DNA of 64,000 bases, taken from assembly GCF_040371755.1 (NCBI RefSeq), contig NZ_BAABWE010000005.1:124001-188000 (forward strand), written 5' to 3'. Source of the stretch: Bermanella sp040371755 (GTDB taxonomy: Bacteria > Pseudomonadota > Gammaproteobacteria > Pseudomonadales > Oceanobacteraceae). Position numbers and translations under genes: made by a program. The notes beneath the pieces were generated by a model, which was given only the letters and a program-made list of their open reading frames with translations, did no database searches and was not told the origin of the DNA. Position 1 is the first letter of the stretch. Each line of letters opens with the position of its first letter. Below are positions 1 through 8,888 of this stretch, in pieces.

Positions 1-336
1 CTTGGTATTGAAGTAACGGCTATGAATGATGGGCGCCAAGCATTGGATCATTTACGTGACATGGTGGCGTCTGGTGTGACGCCCTCCGATCACTATGCCA
101 TGATGATTTCTGATATAGAAATGCCAGAGATGGATGGATATACCTTAACAACAGCGGTCCGAAACGACCCAGCTATGAATAAAATGCACATTATATTACA
201 CACGTCATTAAGTGGTGTTTTTAATCAAAGCATGGTTCAAAAAGTTGGAGCAAATGACTTCATAGCGAAGTTTAATCCAGATGTTTTAGCTGCCAAGGTA
301 GCTGAACAGGTGAAAGTGTCTCAAAATAAGGCATAA
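1..336 (+). CDS. cheV: CheV chemotaxis coupling protein, C-terminal receiver domain (5' partial)
   Basis: The open frame enters from the left edge (first codon CTT) and ends at the TAA at 334-336, so only the C-terminal part is present. It is a response-regulator receiver domain: the phospho-acceptor Asp lies in ISDIEMPEMDG (Asp codon at 112-114), followed by the HTSLSG switch region and a conserved Lys in IAKF near the end. CheV proteins are a CheW-like domain fused to such a receiver; the CheW part would lie upstream. In the CheV family the receiver tunes coupling between chemoreceptors and CheA. The identity rests on the HTSLSGVFNQ/GANDFIAKF pattern and on cheR starting 5 bp downstream, the usual cheV-cheR pair of marine and pseudomonad flagellar clusters. 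Confidence 0.88.
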   Translation, partial: LGIEVTAMNDGRQALDHLRDMVASGVTPSDHYAMMISDIEMPEMDGYTLTTAVRNDPAMNKMHIILHTSLSGVFNQSMVQKVGANDFIAKFNPDVLAAKVAEQVKVSQNKA

Positions 337-341
337 CAAAG

Positions 342-1151
342 ATGGATATAACAAAATCGGACTTTACGCAATTTCGAGATTATCTCGAACGTGTCTGCGG
401 TATTTTACTTGCGGACAATAAAGAGTACTTGGTATCAAGTCGCTTGCGCAGCATTATGAAAGAACTGGATTTTTCAGTTTTACCTGAGTTAGTCAAAAAA
501 ATCGAGGTGGATTCGCGACTAAGGGAAAGAGTTGTGGACGCTATGACGACTAACGAAACGTTATGGTTTCGTGATGCTCATCCTTTCACGATTTTACAGA
601 AAAAACTGTTACCTGAAATTAGTGCGAATCAAAAAAGCTTAGATATTTGGTGTGCAGCATCATCCACAGGGCAAGAGCCCTATTCAATTAGCATGATCAT
701 TGAGGAATTTAAACGAGCTAACTCAGGGAAATTTACATCCGAAAAAATTATAGCAACAGATATATCAACAAGCGCGTTGGATGCGGCTAAAAAGGGTATG
801 TACGATCAATTAGCATTAGGCCGTGGAATGCCTCAAGACCTATTAAAACGCTATTTTTCTGAGAAAGATGATCGTTGGCAAGTAAATTCGGCATTGCAGG
901 CCCGCATTCAATTCCGACATTTAAACCTGCTGCATTCATTTTCCATGTTAGGGAAATTTGATATTGTATTTTGTCGAAATGTTTTGATTTATTTTTCCAG
1001 TGATTTGAAAAAAGATATTCTTACTCGTATTCATGGAAATCTGAAGCCTGGTGGGTATTTATTGCTTGGCGCCAGCGAGGCATTAACTGGCTTATCTGAT
1101 TATTATGAAATGGTGCAATGCAGTCCGGGAATCATTTACCGTAAAAAGTAA
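342..1151 (+). CDS. cheR: Chemotaxis protein methyltransferase CheR
   Basis: A 269-aa protein of normal CheR length. It transfers methyl groups from S-adenosylmethionine to glutamates of chemoreceptors, which sets adaptation. The all-helical N-terminal domain is followed by the family signature TTNETLWFRD (about residues 69-78), the SAM-binding loop CAASSTGQEPYS (about 105-116), ATDIS, and the late motif FDIVFCRNVLIYF. It follows cheV with a 5-bp gap, so the two are probably co-transcribed. A weak hairpin with a short T-run follows at 1214-1233, so flgB is probably a separate unit. Confidence 0.95.
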   Translation: MDITKSDFTQFRDYLERVCGILLADNKEYLVSSRLRSIMKELDFSVLPELVKKIEVDSRLRERVVDAMTTNETLWFRDAHPFTILQKKLLPEISANQKSLDIWCAASSTGQEPYSISMIIEEFKRANSGKFTSEKIIATDISTSALDAAKKGMYDQLALGRGMPQDLLKRYFSEKDDRWQVNSALQARIQFRHLNLLHSFSMLGKFDIVFCRNVLIYFSSDLKKDILTRIHGNLKPGGYLLLGASEALTGLSDYYEMVQCSPGIIYRKK

Positions 1152-1213
1152 TCGCTTTTAGTACAACCCCTCCTTCTTTCGATGTTTACCTGATTTCCGC
1201 TTTCTCTTAAAAA

Positions 1214-1233
1214 CGGCAATGATTGCCGCTTTT
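1214..1233 (+). terminator. CGGCA/TGCCG hairpin with short T-run, after cheR
   Basis: CGGCAAT (1214-1220) and ATTGCCG (1222-1228) form an inverted repeat followed by CTTTT. It may be a weak Rho-independent terminator for cheV-cheR. It also carries the TTGCCG core that recurs in other flagellar gaps and sits about 60 bp upstream of the flgB sigma-54 promoter, so an enhancer-binding site is an alternative reading. Confidence 0.5.
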
Positions 1234-1283
1234 AAATCTATGTTATAAATACCTAAGTTGTTGAATTAATTGAATAATTTCAA

Positions 1284-1300
1284 TTGGCATAAGGGTTGCT
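1284..1300 (+). promoter_or_regulatory. Sigma-54 (-24/-12) promoter of flgB
   Basis: TTGGCAT-N5-TTGCT has GG at 1286-1287 and GC at 1298-1299, which is the invariant sigma-54 spacing. The expected transcription start is about 1311, upstream of the chosen flgB ATG (1351). This promoter also rules out a TTG start at 1270. Confidence 0.8.
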
Positions 1301-1350
1301 ATATCTCAAGCATATTAAACTTAAGGCTCACTGAGCTAAGCGAGAGAGAT

Positions 1351-1743
1351 ATGTCAGCATTGGGATTTAAAAATTCATTGGGGATACATCCGCAAACAAT
1401 GCAACTACGTGCATCTCGTGCAGAGATTCTTGCCAATAATTTAGCCAATGCGGATACCCCAAATTTTAAAGCAAGAGATATGGACTTCAATGCAGTGCTT
1501 GAAGGTGAATCGCGCCGCTCATTGAAAATGCAAGTGACTGACTCTTCACATTTAGAAGGCACAGTTAAAGCAGAAACGGACTTGTTATTCCGTAATCCTT
1601 ACCAACCAGCGATTGATGGGAATACTGTCGATAGTCAAATGGAACAATCTTTTTATACTGAAAACGCATTACGCTACAACGCCTCTTTTGAATTTTTAAG
1701 TAGTAAATTCAAAGGGTTAAAAAATGCGATTAAAGCACAATAA
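1351..1743 (+). CDS. flgB: Flagellar basal-body rod protein FlgB
   Basis: A proximal rod subunit of 130 aa from the ATG at 1351, which matches usual FlgB length and the typical beginning MS-x-GF-x-x-SLGIH. A longer reading from TTG at 1270 would overlap the sigma-54 promoter and is rejected; a purine-rich GAGAGA sits just before 1351. The rod signature ILANNLANADTPNFKARDMDF-like region lies at about residues 28-49 and the C-terminal helix is rich in Ala and Lys. It is first in the flgBCDE unit and flgC starts 37 bp later. Rod proteins are exported by the flagellar type III system, so no Sec signal is expected. Confidence 0.93.
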   Translation: MSALGFKNSLGIHPQTMQLRASRAEILANNLANADTPNFKARDMDFNAVLEGESRRSLKMQVTDSSHLEGTVKAETDLLFRNPYQPAIDGNTVDSQMEQSFYTENALRYNASFEFLSSKFKGLKNAIKAQ

Positions 1744-1780
1744 ATTTGGCAATAATAATAAGTAATTAGGAGAGTAAATC

Positions 1781-2227
1781 ATGTCATTAACGAATGTATT
1801 TAATATTGCCGGAACGGGAATGAATGCTCAATCAGTACGTTTAAATACGACAGCCTCCAATATTGCCAATGCAGAGACGGTAAGCTCAAGTGTTGAAGAA
1901 ACGTATAAAGCACGTAAGCCTTGGTTCAGTGTTTTAGAAAAACAATGGGGTAACGTGAATGATCTTAACGATAAATTAGAAATTCGTTCACAGGTGGGGG
2001 ATGGCGTACAGGTAAAAGGTATTGTAGAAAGTGATGCGCCATTAAAAAAACGCTACCAGCCTCATCACCCAATGGCCGATGAAGAAGGTTACGTCATGTA
2101 CCCTAATGTGAATGTAGTAGAAGAAATGACCGACATGATGTCTTCCTCAAGAAGTTATCAAATGAATGTTGAAATGATGAAAACAGCAAAACAAATGTTA
2201 CAACGCACGTTAACACTTGGGCAATAA
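1781..2227 (+). CDS. flgC: Flagellar basal-body rod protein FlgC
   Basis: A 148-aa rod protein with the N-terminal D0 helix (NIAGTGMNAQSVRLNTTASN, residues about 8-27), the IANAET turn and the C-terminal segment NVNVVEEMTDMMSSSRSYQM, all diagnostic of FlgC. GGAGAG lies seven bases upstream of the ATG. It polymerises after FlgB in the proximal rod. Length is normal, so the rod has not been enlarged in the way the hook and filament have. Confidence 0.95.
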   Translation: MSLTNVFNIAGTGMNAQSVRLNTTASNIANAETVSSSVEETYKARKPWFSVLEKQWGNVNDLNDKLEIRSQVGDGVQVKGIVESDAPLKKRYQPHHPMADEEGYVMYPNVNVVEEMTDMMSSSRSYQMNVEMMKTAKQMLQRTLTLGQ

Positions 2228-2283
2228 TTAAATATTTTTAAGTATGGTTATTAAGATAATTGGCATCATCAGGAGCTTAAATC

Positions 2284-3072
2284 ATGGCTGATGTAACATC
2301 CGTAGGACAATCGCAATCTGTGCTAGATCAATACGCACAAAGCGAGAAGCAAACTGAGAAATCAAATGAGCTAGGGAAAAATGATTTTTTAAAGCTTTTG
2401 GTTGCACAAATGAATAATCAAAATCCGTTAGAACCTCAAGATAATACCGAGTTTGTAGCACAATTGGCACAATTTAGTTCCGTTGAAGGTATCGATAATT
2501 TAAATAATACCGTTGATGACATGGCCTCAGAACTTAGGTCTTCTCAAGCGTTGCAAGCATCTTCTCTTGTTGGTCAATCAGTGGTTGTTCCTAGTAATGA
2601 TTTCGGCTTTTTACAAAACGGTGACTTAATTGCAAGTTACAGCGAAGTGCCTGCAACAACGATGAACCTCACTGTGCAAATTAAAAATAAAGCAGGGCAA
2701 ACACTGGAAACCATTGATTTGGGTTATCACGAAAAAGGGCCAATGTCGTTACGTTGGGACGGAGCAAATTTAGAAATGGATGGAGAAATTGTCGAGCTGG
2801 ATCGTTCTCTTCTTAACCGTCAGGAATACTTTGTAGATGAAGAGGGCAATCAAGTGCTTGATGATGCAGGCAACCCGATTCCTGTTCCTTATCCAATAGG
2901 GGAATATCAGTTTGAAGTCAGTGCATCAATTGATGGTGTAAATGAAAATATTGGTGCCGCCATGAGTGGCAAAGTAGATAGCGTTACATTAGGAACAAAT
3001 AATCAAATTACATTGAATTTAGCCGGTGGAGCGAAAGCGTCACTGTCAGATGTACAACAAATTTTAAATTAA
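2284..3072 (+). CDS. flgD: Flagellar hook-capping protein FlgD
   Basis: A 262-aa hook scaffold/cap that guides assembly of FlgE and is later removed. The conserved N-terminal motif LGKNDFLKLLVAQMNNQNPL is followed by EFVAQLAQFSSVEG (about residues 36-77). The C-terminal half has the beta-rich FlgD Ig/tudor-like part with SASIDGVNENI. AGGAGC lies upstream of the ATG. It is slightly longer than the common 220-240 aa, with a Glu/Asp-rich stretch around residues 160-205. It lies between flgC and flgE in the same direction. Confidence 0.94.
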   Translation: MADVTSVGQSQSVLDQYAQSEKQTEKSNELGKNDFLKLLVAQMNNQNPLEPQDNTEFVAQLAQFSSVEGIDNLNNTVDDMASELRSSQALQASSLVGQSVVVPSNDFGFLQNGDLIASYSEVPATTMNLTVQIKNKAGQTLETIDLGYHEKGPMSLRWDGANLEMDGEIVELDRSLLNRQEYFVDEEGNQVLDDAGNPIPVPYPIGEYQFEVSASIDGVNENIGAAMSGKVDSVTLGTNNQITLNLAGGAKASLSDVQQILN

Positions 3073-3082
3073 TTTTTTAAAT

Positions 3083-3098
3083 CTCACATTAATGTGAG
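3083..3098. repeat. 16-bp perfect palindrome between flgD and flgE
   Basis: CTCACATT/AATGTGAG is a perfect palindrome ending 14 bp before the flgE ATG, next to its AGGAG ribosome site. As RNA it could fold to a hairpin near the ribosome site of the very large flgE; as DNA it could be a dimeric operator. Function unknown. Confidence 0.55.
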
Positions 3099-3112
3099 AG
3101 CAGGAGTATGAC

Positions 3113-6100
3113 ATGGCGTTTAATATTGGTTTAAGTGGCATTCGGGCTGCCTCGGTTGATTTAGAAGTAACGGGTAACAATGTTGCTAATGCGAGTACAG
3201 TGGGGTTTAAAGAATCCCGAGCGGAATTTGCAGATGTGTACACGACCACTATTTTGGGTACAGGCTCTAAACCAGTAGGAAGTGGGGTATTGGTTGATAA
3301 TGTTCGACAAGAATTTAGTCAGGGAAATATTAGTGGGACGGAAAATGCACTAGATATGGCCATTGATGGCACAGGTTTTTTTATCCTTAATGATCAAGGA
3401 ACTGAATCATACACTCGCGCAGGATTATTTGGCTTAGATAAAGACGGGTATGTTGTCGCAAATAGTGGGGCTCGTTTACAAGGCTATGAAGCAAATGGTG
3501 ACGGTGTTGTTAATGGGGTGTTAGACGACATCCAAATTCGGATTGGTAACCAACCACCGGCATTAACATCGCGAATGTCAGCCATTTTAAATTTAGATGC
3601 ATCAGAAAATGTATTGCAAGAACTGGGCTCACAAACTTCTACACAAGGTTTGGCTATTGCGGTACCTGATGCTGGCATTGCAGATAGTACCGCTACGCAA
3701 CTTAGTACGATTTCCCAGCCTACTACTGCTGGCACCCGTTCGAGTGAAGTGTTTGATGGCGGGGTTGATTTATCCGCTGCCGCATTTGTTACCACTCCAG
3801 CAGATCCCGGCCCATTTAGTATTGATATTGATCCTTTGGATGGTACAGGCATACAAACGGTGACCATTTTAGCGGGTGCGATTACTGTGGGTGCAACACC
3901 TACTCAGCATCTGCAAAATATAATGAACGCCATTCAAGCAGAAGTAGATACGCTATTTGGAAATAACGAATTTTCAATCACCACTAATCAATCACCATTG
4001 ACAACTCCTTTAGTGGCAAACACATATTTGCAAATTGAACGAGCAGGTTACGACGCGACTATCGGAACAGGGTTTGCGCTTTCCGCTGCTGATGCTGGTT
4101 TTATAGCGGCATTTGGTGACCCTGCTACGGATACTACTCTTACCGCAGGGGTTTCAGGTAGCCAATTGTTTGTGGGTTCAAACCCTATTACTGCGGATTT
4201 TAGAAGTATTCCGGGTACAAGTACCACTTCTCGTACTACGTCTACACCTCCATTAGCGATGACAGGTTTTATAGGCGGTGATCATGGGGTATTAACATCA
4301 ACCATCACAAACGGTGGCCAAACGATCGGTGATTTTGACACGGTATTAAATGGTAGTTTTGATTATTCAATTATATTTGAAGTAGAAGTGACCGATGCCA
4401 GTGGTACAACCACATCGCAAACCATAACGTTAGATGCGGCACAATTTGGTGACGGTGTTGAACAAGCGGCAATTGGCTCTCCTGCTGTGCAAACCGTAAC
4501 AATGGAGCAAATCCGAGCTGAGATTGCAGGTCAAATAGCCGGTGGAGCACTAGCTGGCTTGGTGACTGTTTCAGCGGGACACCCAATGTCATTAACAGCG
4601 GCGACCGCAGACAATGGTGACACATTAATACTGGTTCCTAATTCATCAAGTAATACATACGATTTAAATAACATTGGCTTTGCACCTACCAATCGGTCTT
4701 CCACTGGGGTTGCGGATATTGATGCAAATAATGAATTTCGTATGCAAGTAACTGGGCCAACCGTAGCGGACGACTCTTCCGCTTATAACATAATTGTCCC
4801 AGCAGCCTCATATGCAACATTGGATGATTTAGCGGCGGCCATTCAAACAGAAATTGACTTGCGCACAGGGGCAAATGGTTTAGCTGGTCGGGTAACGGTA
4901 GAAGCCGTAGGTGGACAATTAGTATTTACCAATACTGAAGTGGGTTCCGGTTATGGTGTGCAATTTAGCCAAAGTACTGGCCTAGGTGCAACAGAAGGTT
5001 TAGCCGCATTGACCGCGTTGGAATTAGATAACCCGTCGGTGTTTTTAGGTACAGATGAAATTGATAGGACTAACTCCTTTAGAGTGACACTGACAGTACC
5101 AGCCCCTGATGTTGATGGACGCTCCGGTACGACAACAATCACATTAGATGAAGAGTTTCGTTCAGTACAACAAGTAGCAGCCTCAATTAATAGGCAAATT
5201 AGTAGCTTAGACAGTGATGCGTTTATTGGTGTGCGTGCAGAGGCAATTGAAATAGTACCTAATGTGGTACCGCCTCAATATCAATTGCAATTTGTCGCTA
5301 CCGAAGAAGGAGAAGCCTCCACCATTACGGTGTCTGACTTTATTGCCATCGGTGATGATGTAACTGTAGATGAGATGTACGGTTTAATTCAAATTGATGA
5401 AGACGACAATAGTTTACTCACACAAGGGATTGAAGGTGTAAACAACGAATACCCCTCACAATCTATCACATTGGTGGATGCTGACGGCAATGAAACTATT
5501 TTAGAAACAGAAGAAAATGCCGAAGCTAATGAAATTGCAGCCATATACAATCGACAAGTGGGAATAACCGCCTCTGCTACTTCAACGTTAACCATTCCAT
5601 TATCCGGATACAATAACCCCGGCAATAATATGACCTTAACATTAAATGGTCAGGAATTAGAATCCACCAGTTTACTGGAGATGTCAGAGGAAATTAATTC
5701 CCTAGTAGGCACCACGTTACCGGGTTTTAATTCTGAAATTAATGAAGATGGCGATCTTATTATTTCTAATTCCATAGGCAGAGATATAAAAGTTGAAATT
5801 TCATCGCCAACAGTAACTGACAGCATTGTCATTCAAGGTTCTCAGAATGCTGGTCCTGTGGTATTAGGGGGGACAGCAACGGCGGATACAGCTGCGGTTG
5901 TAGGTGGTTCAGTGGATATTGTATTAAATGAAGGGTATTCATTAATTGAACCTTTACCATCGGTATCCGGAATATTTGGGGCACTTTCTGAGGATGAGTT
6001 TGAAGATTATGTGTTGAACAGTTTTGATCCGGATGATCAAAACTCTTACAACCATGCAACCAGTACCACTATTTACGATAGCTTGGGTAATAATCACATT

Positions 6101-6856
6101 ATGACTCAATACTTTGTAAAAGAGCCAGTGGATCCAACACGCCCAAATGAAGAAAATATTTGGGCCATGTATGTTCAGATTGATGGGCAAAATGTAGGGG
6201 ATCCAGATCCCACATTAAGTTTTCCAGAGAACCTTGAAGCAACTCAGCTGCGTTACGAGTTGTTCTTCAACCCTGATGGAACACTCGATGTTGAAGCAAC
6301 GGGCGACTTGTATGTTACCAATTGGGATCCAATTAACGCAGAAGGGTCACCAACAGGATCATTAAAATCACTAAATGTTCTGGAAGGTGGCTTACCGTTA
6401 ACCGATCCACCAAGCAACTCAAATTTTCAAATTGAATTGGATGGCTCTACTCAATTTGGTAGCCCATTCAGTGTGGCCGAGGTCAGTCAAAACGGTTATA
6501 CAACTGGACGACTTACTGGGCTTGAAATCGACGCAGACGGGTTTATGTTTGCACGGTTTACCAATGGTCAGGCGCAAGTGTTAGGTCAAGTTGCATTTGC
6601 TAGCTTTAAAAACCCGGAAGGTTTAGTACCGTTAGGGGATACATCATGGGGGGAATCATTTGAATCGGGTACACCAACGGTTGGCTCCCCTAGAACCGGC
6701 ACATTCGGTAACCTTCGATCCTCGGCATTAGAAGACAGTAACGTGGATTTATCTGAAGAATTAGTGGGTTTAATCATTGCACAGCGGAACTTCCAAGCCA
6801 GTGCTAAAACCATTGAAACCTCGGATACGGTTACACAGACAATCATTCAGCTTTAA
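3113..6856 (+). CDS. flgE: Giant flagellar hook protein FlgE
   Basis: The hook subunit, here 1247 aa against the usual 400-460. The ends are canonical: N-terminal D0 with LSGIRAASVDLEVTGNNVAN, then IDGTGFFIL and YTRAGLFGLDKDGYVV (to about residue 160), and the C-terminal DLSEELVGLIIAQRNFQASA. The standard motif FDPDDQNSYNHATS-x-x-IYDSLGN is delayed to about 972-993. About 800 residues are therefore inserted between ILNLDASEN (about 158-165) and that motif. The insert holds repeated beta-rich modules of about 80-100 aa (for example near 538-620, 652-740 and 825-898), each with a pattern like FRVTV...DLAAAIQ...LVFTN. The frame is uninterrupted. Base composition resembles its neighbours, so growth by internal duplication seems likelier than recent transfer. 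Confidence 0.95.
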   Translation: MAFNIGLSGIRAASVDLEVTGNNVANASTVGFKESRAEFADVYTTTILGTGSKPVGSGVLVDNVRQEFSQGNISGTENALDMAIDGTGFFILNDQGTESYTRAGLFGLDKDGYVVANSGARLQGYEANGDGVVNGVLDDIQIRIGNQPPALTSRMSAILNLDASENVLQELGSQTSTQGLAIAVPDAGIADSTATQLSTISQPTTAGTRSSEVFDGGVDLSAAAFVTTPADPGPFSIDIDPLDGTGIQTVTILAGAITVGATPTQHLQNIMNAIQAEVDTLFGNNEFSITTNQSPLTTPLVANTYLQIERAGYDATIGTGFALSAADAGFIAAFGDPATDTTLTAGVSGSQLFVGSNPITADFRSIPGTSTTSRTTSTPPLAMTGFIGGDHGVLTSTITNGGQTIGDFDTVLNGSFDYSIIFEVEVTDASGTTTSQTITLDAAQFGDGVEQAAIGSPAVQTVTMEQIRAEIAGQIAGGALAGLVTVSAGHPMSLTAATADNGDTLILVPNSSSNTYDLNNIGFAPTNRSSTGVADIDANNEFRMQVTGPTVADDSSAYNIIVPAASYATLDDLAAAIQTEIDLRTGANGLAGRVTVEAVGGQLVFTNTEVGSGYGVQFSQSTGLGATEGLAALTALELDNPSVFLGTDEIDRTNSFRVTLTVPAPDVDGRSGTTTITLDEEFRSVQQVAASINRQISSLDSDAFIGVRAEAIEIVPNVVPPQYQLQFVATEEGEASTITVSDFIAIGDDVTVDEMYGLIQIDEDDNSLLTQGIEGVNNEYPSQSITLVDADGNETILETEENAEANEIAAIYNRQVGITASATSTLTIPLSGYNNPGNNMTLTLNGQELESTSLLEMSEEINSLVGTTLPGFNSEINEDGDLIISNSIGRDIKVEISSPTVTDSIVIQGSQNAGPVVLGGTATADTAAVVGGSVDIVLNEGYSLIEPLPSVSGIFGALSEDEFEDYVLNSFDPDDQNSYNHATSTTIYDSLGNNHIMTQYFVKEPVDPTRPNEENIWAMYVQIDGQNVGDPDPTLSFPENLEATQLRYELFFNPDGTLDVEATGDLYVTNWDPINAEGSPTGSLKSLNVLEGGLPLTDPPSNSNFQIELDGSTQFGSPFSVAEVSQNGYTTGRLTGLEIDADGFMFARFTNGQAQVLGQVAFASFKNPEGLVPLGDTSWGESFESGTPTVGSPRTGTFGNLRSSALEDSNVDLSEELVGLIIAQRNFQASAKTIETSDTVTQTIIQL

Positions 6857-6952
6857 GTAGTTGAGTTAGGAGTCTGATGCAGGTAAAGGAATATGCTAGC
6901 TATTATCCGGTAGATGCTAGGGAGTAATTTTAAAATAAAATCTAAAAAGTAG

Positions 6953-6978
6953 GGTGGGTTAGCGCAGCGTAACCCACC
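6953..6978. repeat. GGTGGGTTA...TAACCCACC palindromic intergenic repeat
   Basis: GGTGGGTTA (6953-6961) and TAACCCACC (6970-6978) flank GCGCAGCG. Near-identical palindromes are a widespread dispersed intergenic repeat in gammaproteobacteria and other phyla. It lies in the 399-bp flgE-flgF gap. It could form a cruciform or an RNA hairpin after flgE; no T-tract follows. Confidence 0.7.
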
Positions 6979-7023
6979 GACAATCGCTTTAAATGCGCAG
7001 GCTGTTATTTGTTAAAAGTTAGG

Positions 7024-7054
7024 CGGCAATAAAAGACAGGCCTTGCCGCTTTTT
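7024..7054 (+). terminator. CGGCAA/TTGCCG hairpin with T-run downstream of flgE
   Basis: CGGCAA (7024-7029) pairs with TTGCCG (7043-7048) around a 13-nt loop and is followed by CTTTTT. It is a plausible terminator of flgBCDE. The same TTGCCGCTTTT sequence recurs at 1223, 7215 and 11111, so an additional role as a regulator site cannot be excluded. Confidence 0.55.
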
Positions 7055-7175
7055 AACTTTGATGTATATCGCCTGTTTGAATTTCGCAAACTGAATGATG
7101 ATATTTAGTGAAAAATATTCTAGGTTTAGTATGTATTTCATCCCGCACCTCCCGTTCCATATACCTTCAAAATAA

Positions 7176-7192
7176 TTGGCACCCCAATTGCA
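7176..7192 (+). promoter_or_regulatory. Sigma-54 promoter of flgFGHI
   Basis: TTGGCAC-N5-TTGCA is a near-perfect -24/-12 element (GG at 7178-7179, GC at 7190-7191). The predicted start is about 7203, giving a leader of about 50 nt before flgF. Confidence 0.85.
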
Positions 7193-7214
7193 ATCTCTTA
7201 ATTAGAAAAAACCA

Positions 7215-7226
7215 TTGCCGCTTTTT
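7215..7226 (+). promoter_or_regulatory. TTGCCGCTTTTT element just downstream of the flgF promoter
   Basis: This copy of TTGCCG plus a T-run has no CGGCAA partner nearby, so it cannot be a terminator stem. It lies at about +12 to +23 relative to the predicted flgF start. It may be a binding site for the flagellar enhancer-binding protein, because FlrC-type activators can act from sites downstream of a promoter. This is inference from position and recurrence. Confidence 0.35.
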
Positions 7227-7255
7227 CAGGCAGGTAAATGAATTAGGAGAATACA

Positions 7256-8005
7256 ATGGATCGTGCGTTATACATCGCCATGTCCGGCGCGAAGCAAAAT
7301 ACAATCGGTCAAGCTGCCGAGGCCAACAACTTGGCTAACGTGAGCACAACGGGGTTTCGTCGTGATTTTGAACAAGCTCGATCCATGCCCGTCTTTGGTG
7401 ATTATTATCCTACCCGTGCATATGCCATGGAAGAGCGTCCCGCCAGTGATTTTAACCCAGGTACGCTTATTCACACAGGTCGTGATTTAGATATCGGGAT
7501 AGATAACCAAGGGTGGATAGCAGTACAAGACAGTAACGGTGAAGAAGCCTACACACGCCGAGGCGATTTACGTGTAGATCAGTTGGGACGCTTAATAAAC
7601 GGTGAAGGCCTTCAAGTCATGGGAGTAGGGGGGCCGTTGGTTGTCCCCCCTTATGAAAAACTCGAAATAGCCGGAGATGGCACTATCTCTATTCAGGCTC
7701 TGGGTGATGATCCTGCGGTAGTCGCAGACATAGAGCAACTTAAACTTGTCATGCCAGATTTAACCGAAATGGAAAAAGGGGAGGACGGTTTATTTCGCAT
7801 GCGAGGACAAGAACCCGGAGACGTACAACCGTTTGACCCTACCGTGCGCGTAGAAAGCGGACATCTAGAACACAGCAACGTAAATGCGGTGCAGTCGTTA
7901 ACACAAATTATGTCTTTGCATCGCCAATATGAATTACAAGTGAAAATGATGAGCACCGCAGATGAAAATGCACAGGTGACTCAATCTATTATGGATATTC
8001 AGTAG
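7256..8005 (+). CDS. flgF: Flagellar basal-body rod protein FlgF
   Basis: A proximal rod protein of 249 aa. It begins MDRALYIAMSGAKQNTIGQA, the usual FlgF start, followed by NNLANVSTTGFRRDFEQA, and ends with the D0 helix (SLTQIMSLHRQYELQVKMM). TAGGAGA lies ten bases before the ATG. The internal strand motifs IDNQGWIAVQ and YTRRGDLRVDQLGRL match the FlgF/FlgG family. It heads the second rod/ring unit behind a sigma-54 promoter; flgG follows after 52 bp. Length is normal. Confidence 0.95.
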   Translation: MDRALYIAMSGAKQNTIGQAAEANNLANVSTTGFRRDFEQARSMPVFGDYYPTRAYAMEERPASDFNPGTLIHTGRDLDIGIDNQGWIAVQDSNGEEAYTRRGDLRVDQLGRLINGEGLQVMGVGGPLVVPPYEKLEIAGDGTISIQALGDDPAVVADIEQLKLVMPDLTEMEKGEDGLFRMRGQEPGDVQPFDPTVRVESGHLEHSNVNAVQSLTQIMSLHRQYELQVKMMSTADENAQVTQSIMDIQ

Positions 8006-8057
8006 TACGGATAAAAATTTAGTTTAAAGGTGTGTTGAAACATCAAGGAGAGCTGTC

Positions 8058-8843
8058 ATGCATTCAGCATTATGGGTCAGTAAAACCGGTTTAAATGCGC
8101 AAGATTATAATTTGACCACCATATCAAATAACCTTGCAAACGTATCAACAACAGGTTTCAAAAAAGACAGAGCAGTCTTTGAAGATTTAATTTATCAAAT
8201 ACAACGTCAGCCCGGTGCCTTATCCTCACAGGATTCGCGTCTTCCATCAGGCTTACAAATCGGTACGGGTGTTAAGGTAGCAGGCACGCAAAAAATTCAC
8301 ACCACCGGTAGTTTGCAAGAAACCTCACAACCGTTGGATTTAGCGATAAACGGCCGTGGCTTTTTCCAAATTGCCATGCCTGATGGTACAACGGCTTATA
8401 CTCGCGACGGTACTTTCCACATGGATGCGGAAGGGCAAATCGTAAACGCAGTGGGTTATTTACTTGAGCCCAATATTACAATTCCCGATCAAACCAACAC
8501 CATGACCATTAGCCGTGATGGCATTGTCTCGGTTACACAGTTTGGTGAGACGGACCCACAAGAAATTGGCCAAATCGATGTAGTGGATTTTATCAACCCA
8601 GTTGGCCTACAGGCCATGGGTGGCAACTTATTTTTAGAAACGGCTTCTAGCGGTGCTCCGCAAATTGGTGTGGCTAGTGAAGAAGGGTTTGGCTCTATTG
8701 AGCAAGGCTTTTTAGAAAACTCTAACGTAAAAGTGGTTGAAGAATTAGTTCAAATGATCACTGTGCAACGAGCTTATGAAATGAATTCAAAAGTGGTGAG
8801 CAGCGCGGATCAAATGCTGCAATATCTAGCGCAGAACACCTAA
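8058..8843 (+). CDS. flgG: Flagellar distal rod protein FlgG
   Basis: A 261-aa distal rod subunit, the standard size. N-terminal SALWVSKTGLNAQDYNLTTI and NNLANVSTTGFKKDRAVFED are followed by LDLAINGRGFFQI and YTRDGTFHMDAEG. The C-terminus is NVKVVEELVQMITVQRAYEMNSK, typical of FlgG. CAAGGAGAG precedes the ATG. It lies between flgF and flgH in one operon. Confidence 0.96.
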   Translation: MHSALWVSKTGLNAQDYNLTTISNNLANVSTTGFKKDRAVFEDLIYQIQRQPGALSSQDSRLPSGLQIGTGVKVAGTQKIHTTGSLQETSQPLDLAINGRGFFQIAMPDGTTAYTRDGTFHMDAEGQIVNAVGYLLEPNITIPDQTNTMTISRDGIVSVTQFGETDPQEIGQIDVVDFINPVGLQAMGGNLFLETASSGAPQIGVASEEGFGSIEQGFLENSNVKVVEELVQMITVQRAYEMNSKVVSSADQMLQYLAQNT

Positions 8844-8888
8844 TTAATGCGTAATTCTTTAGGTAAATAGAATACAAAGAGGTGCAAA

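Noticed and set aside
1270..1743. Longer FlgB from a TTG start
   Set aside because: The extension runs through the sigma-54 promoter at 1284-1300 and has no similarity to FlgB; the ATG at 1351 gives the normal length.
7108..7338. 76-codon open frame in the flgE-flgF gap
   Set aside because: It spans the sigma-54 promoter and runs into flgF in another frame; composition is not protein-like.
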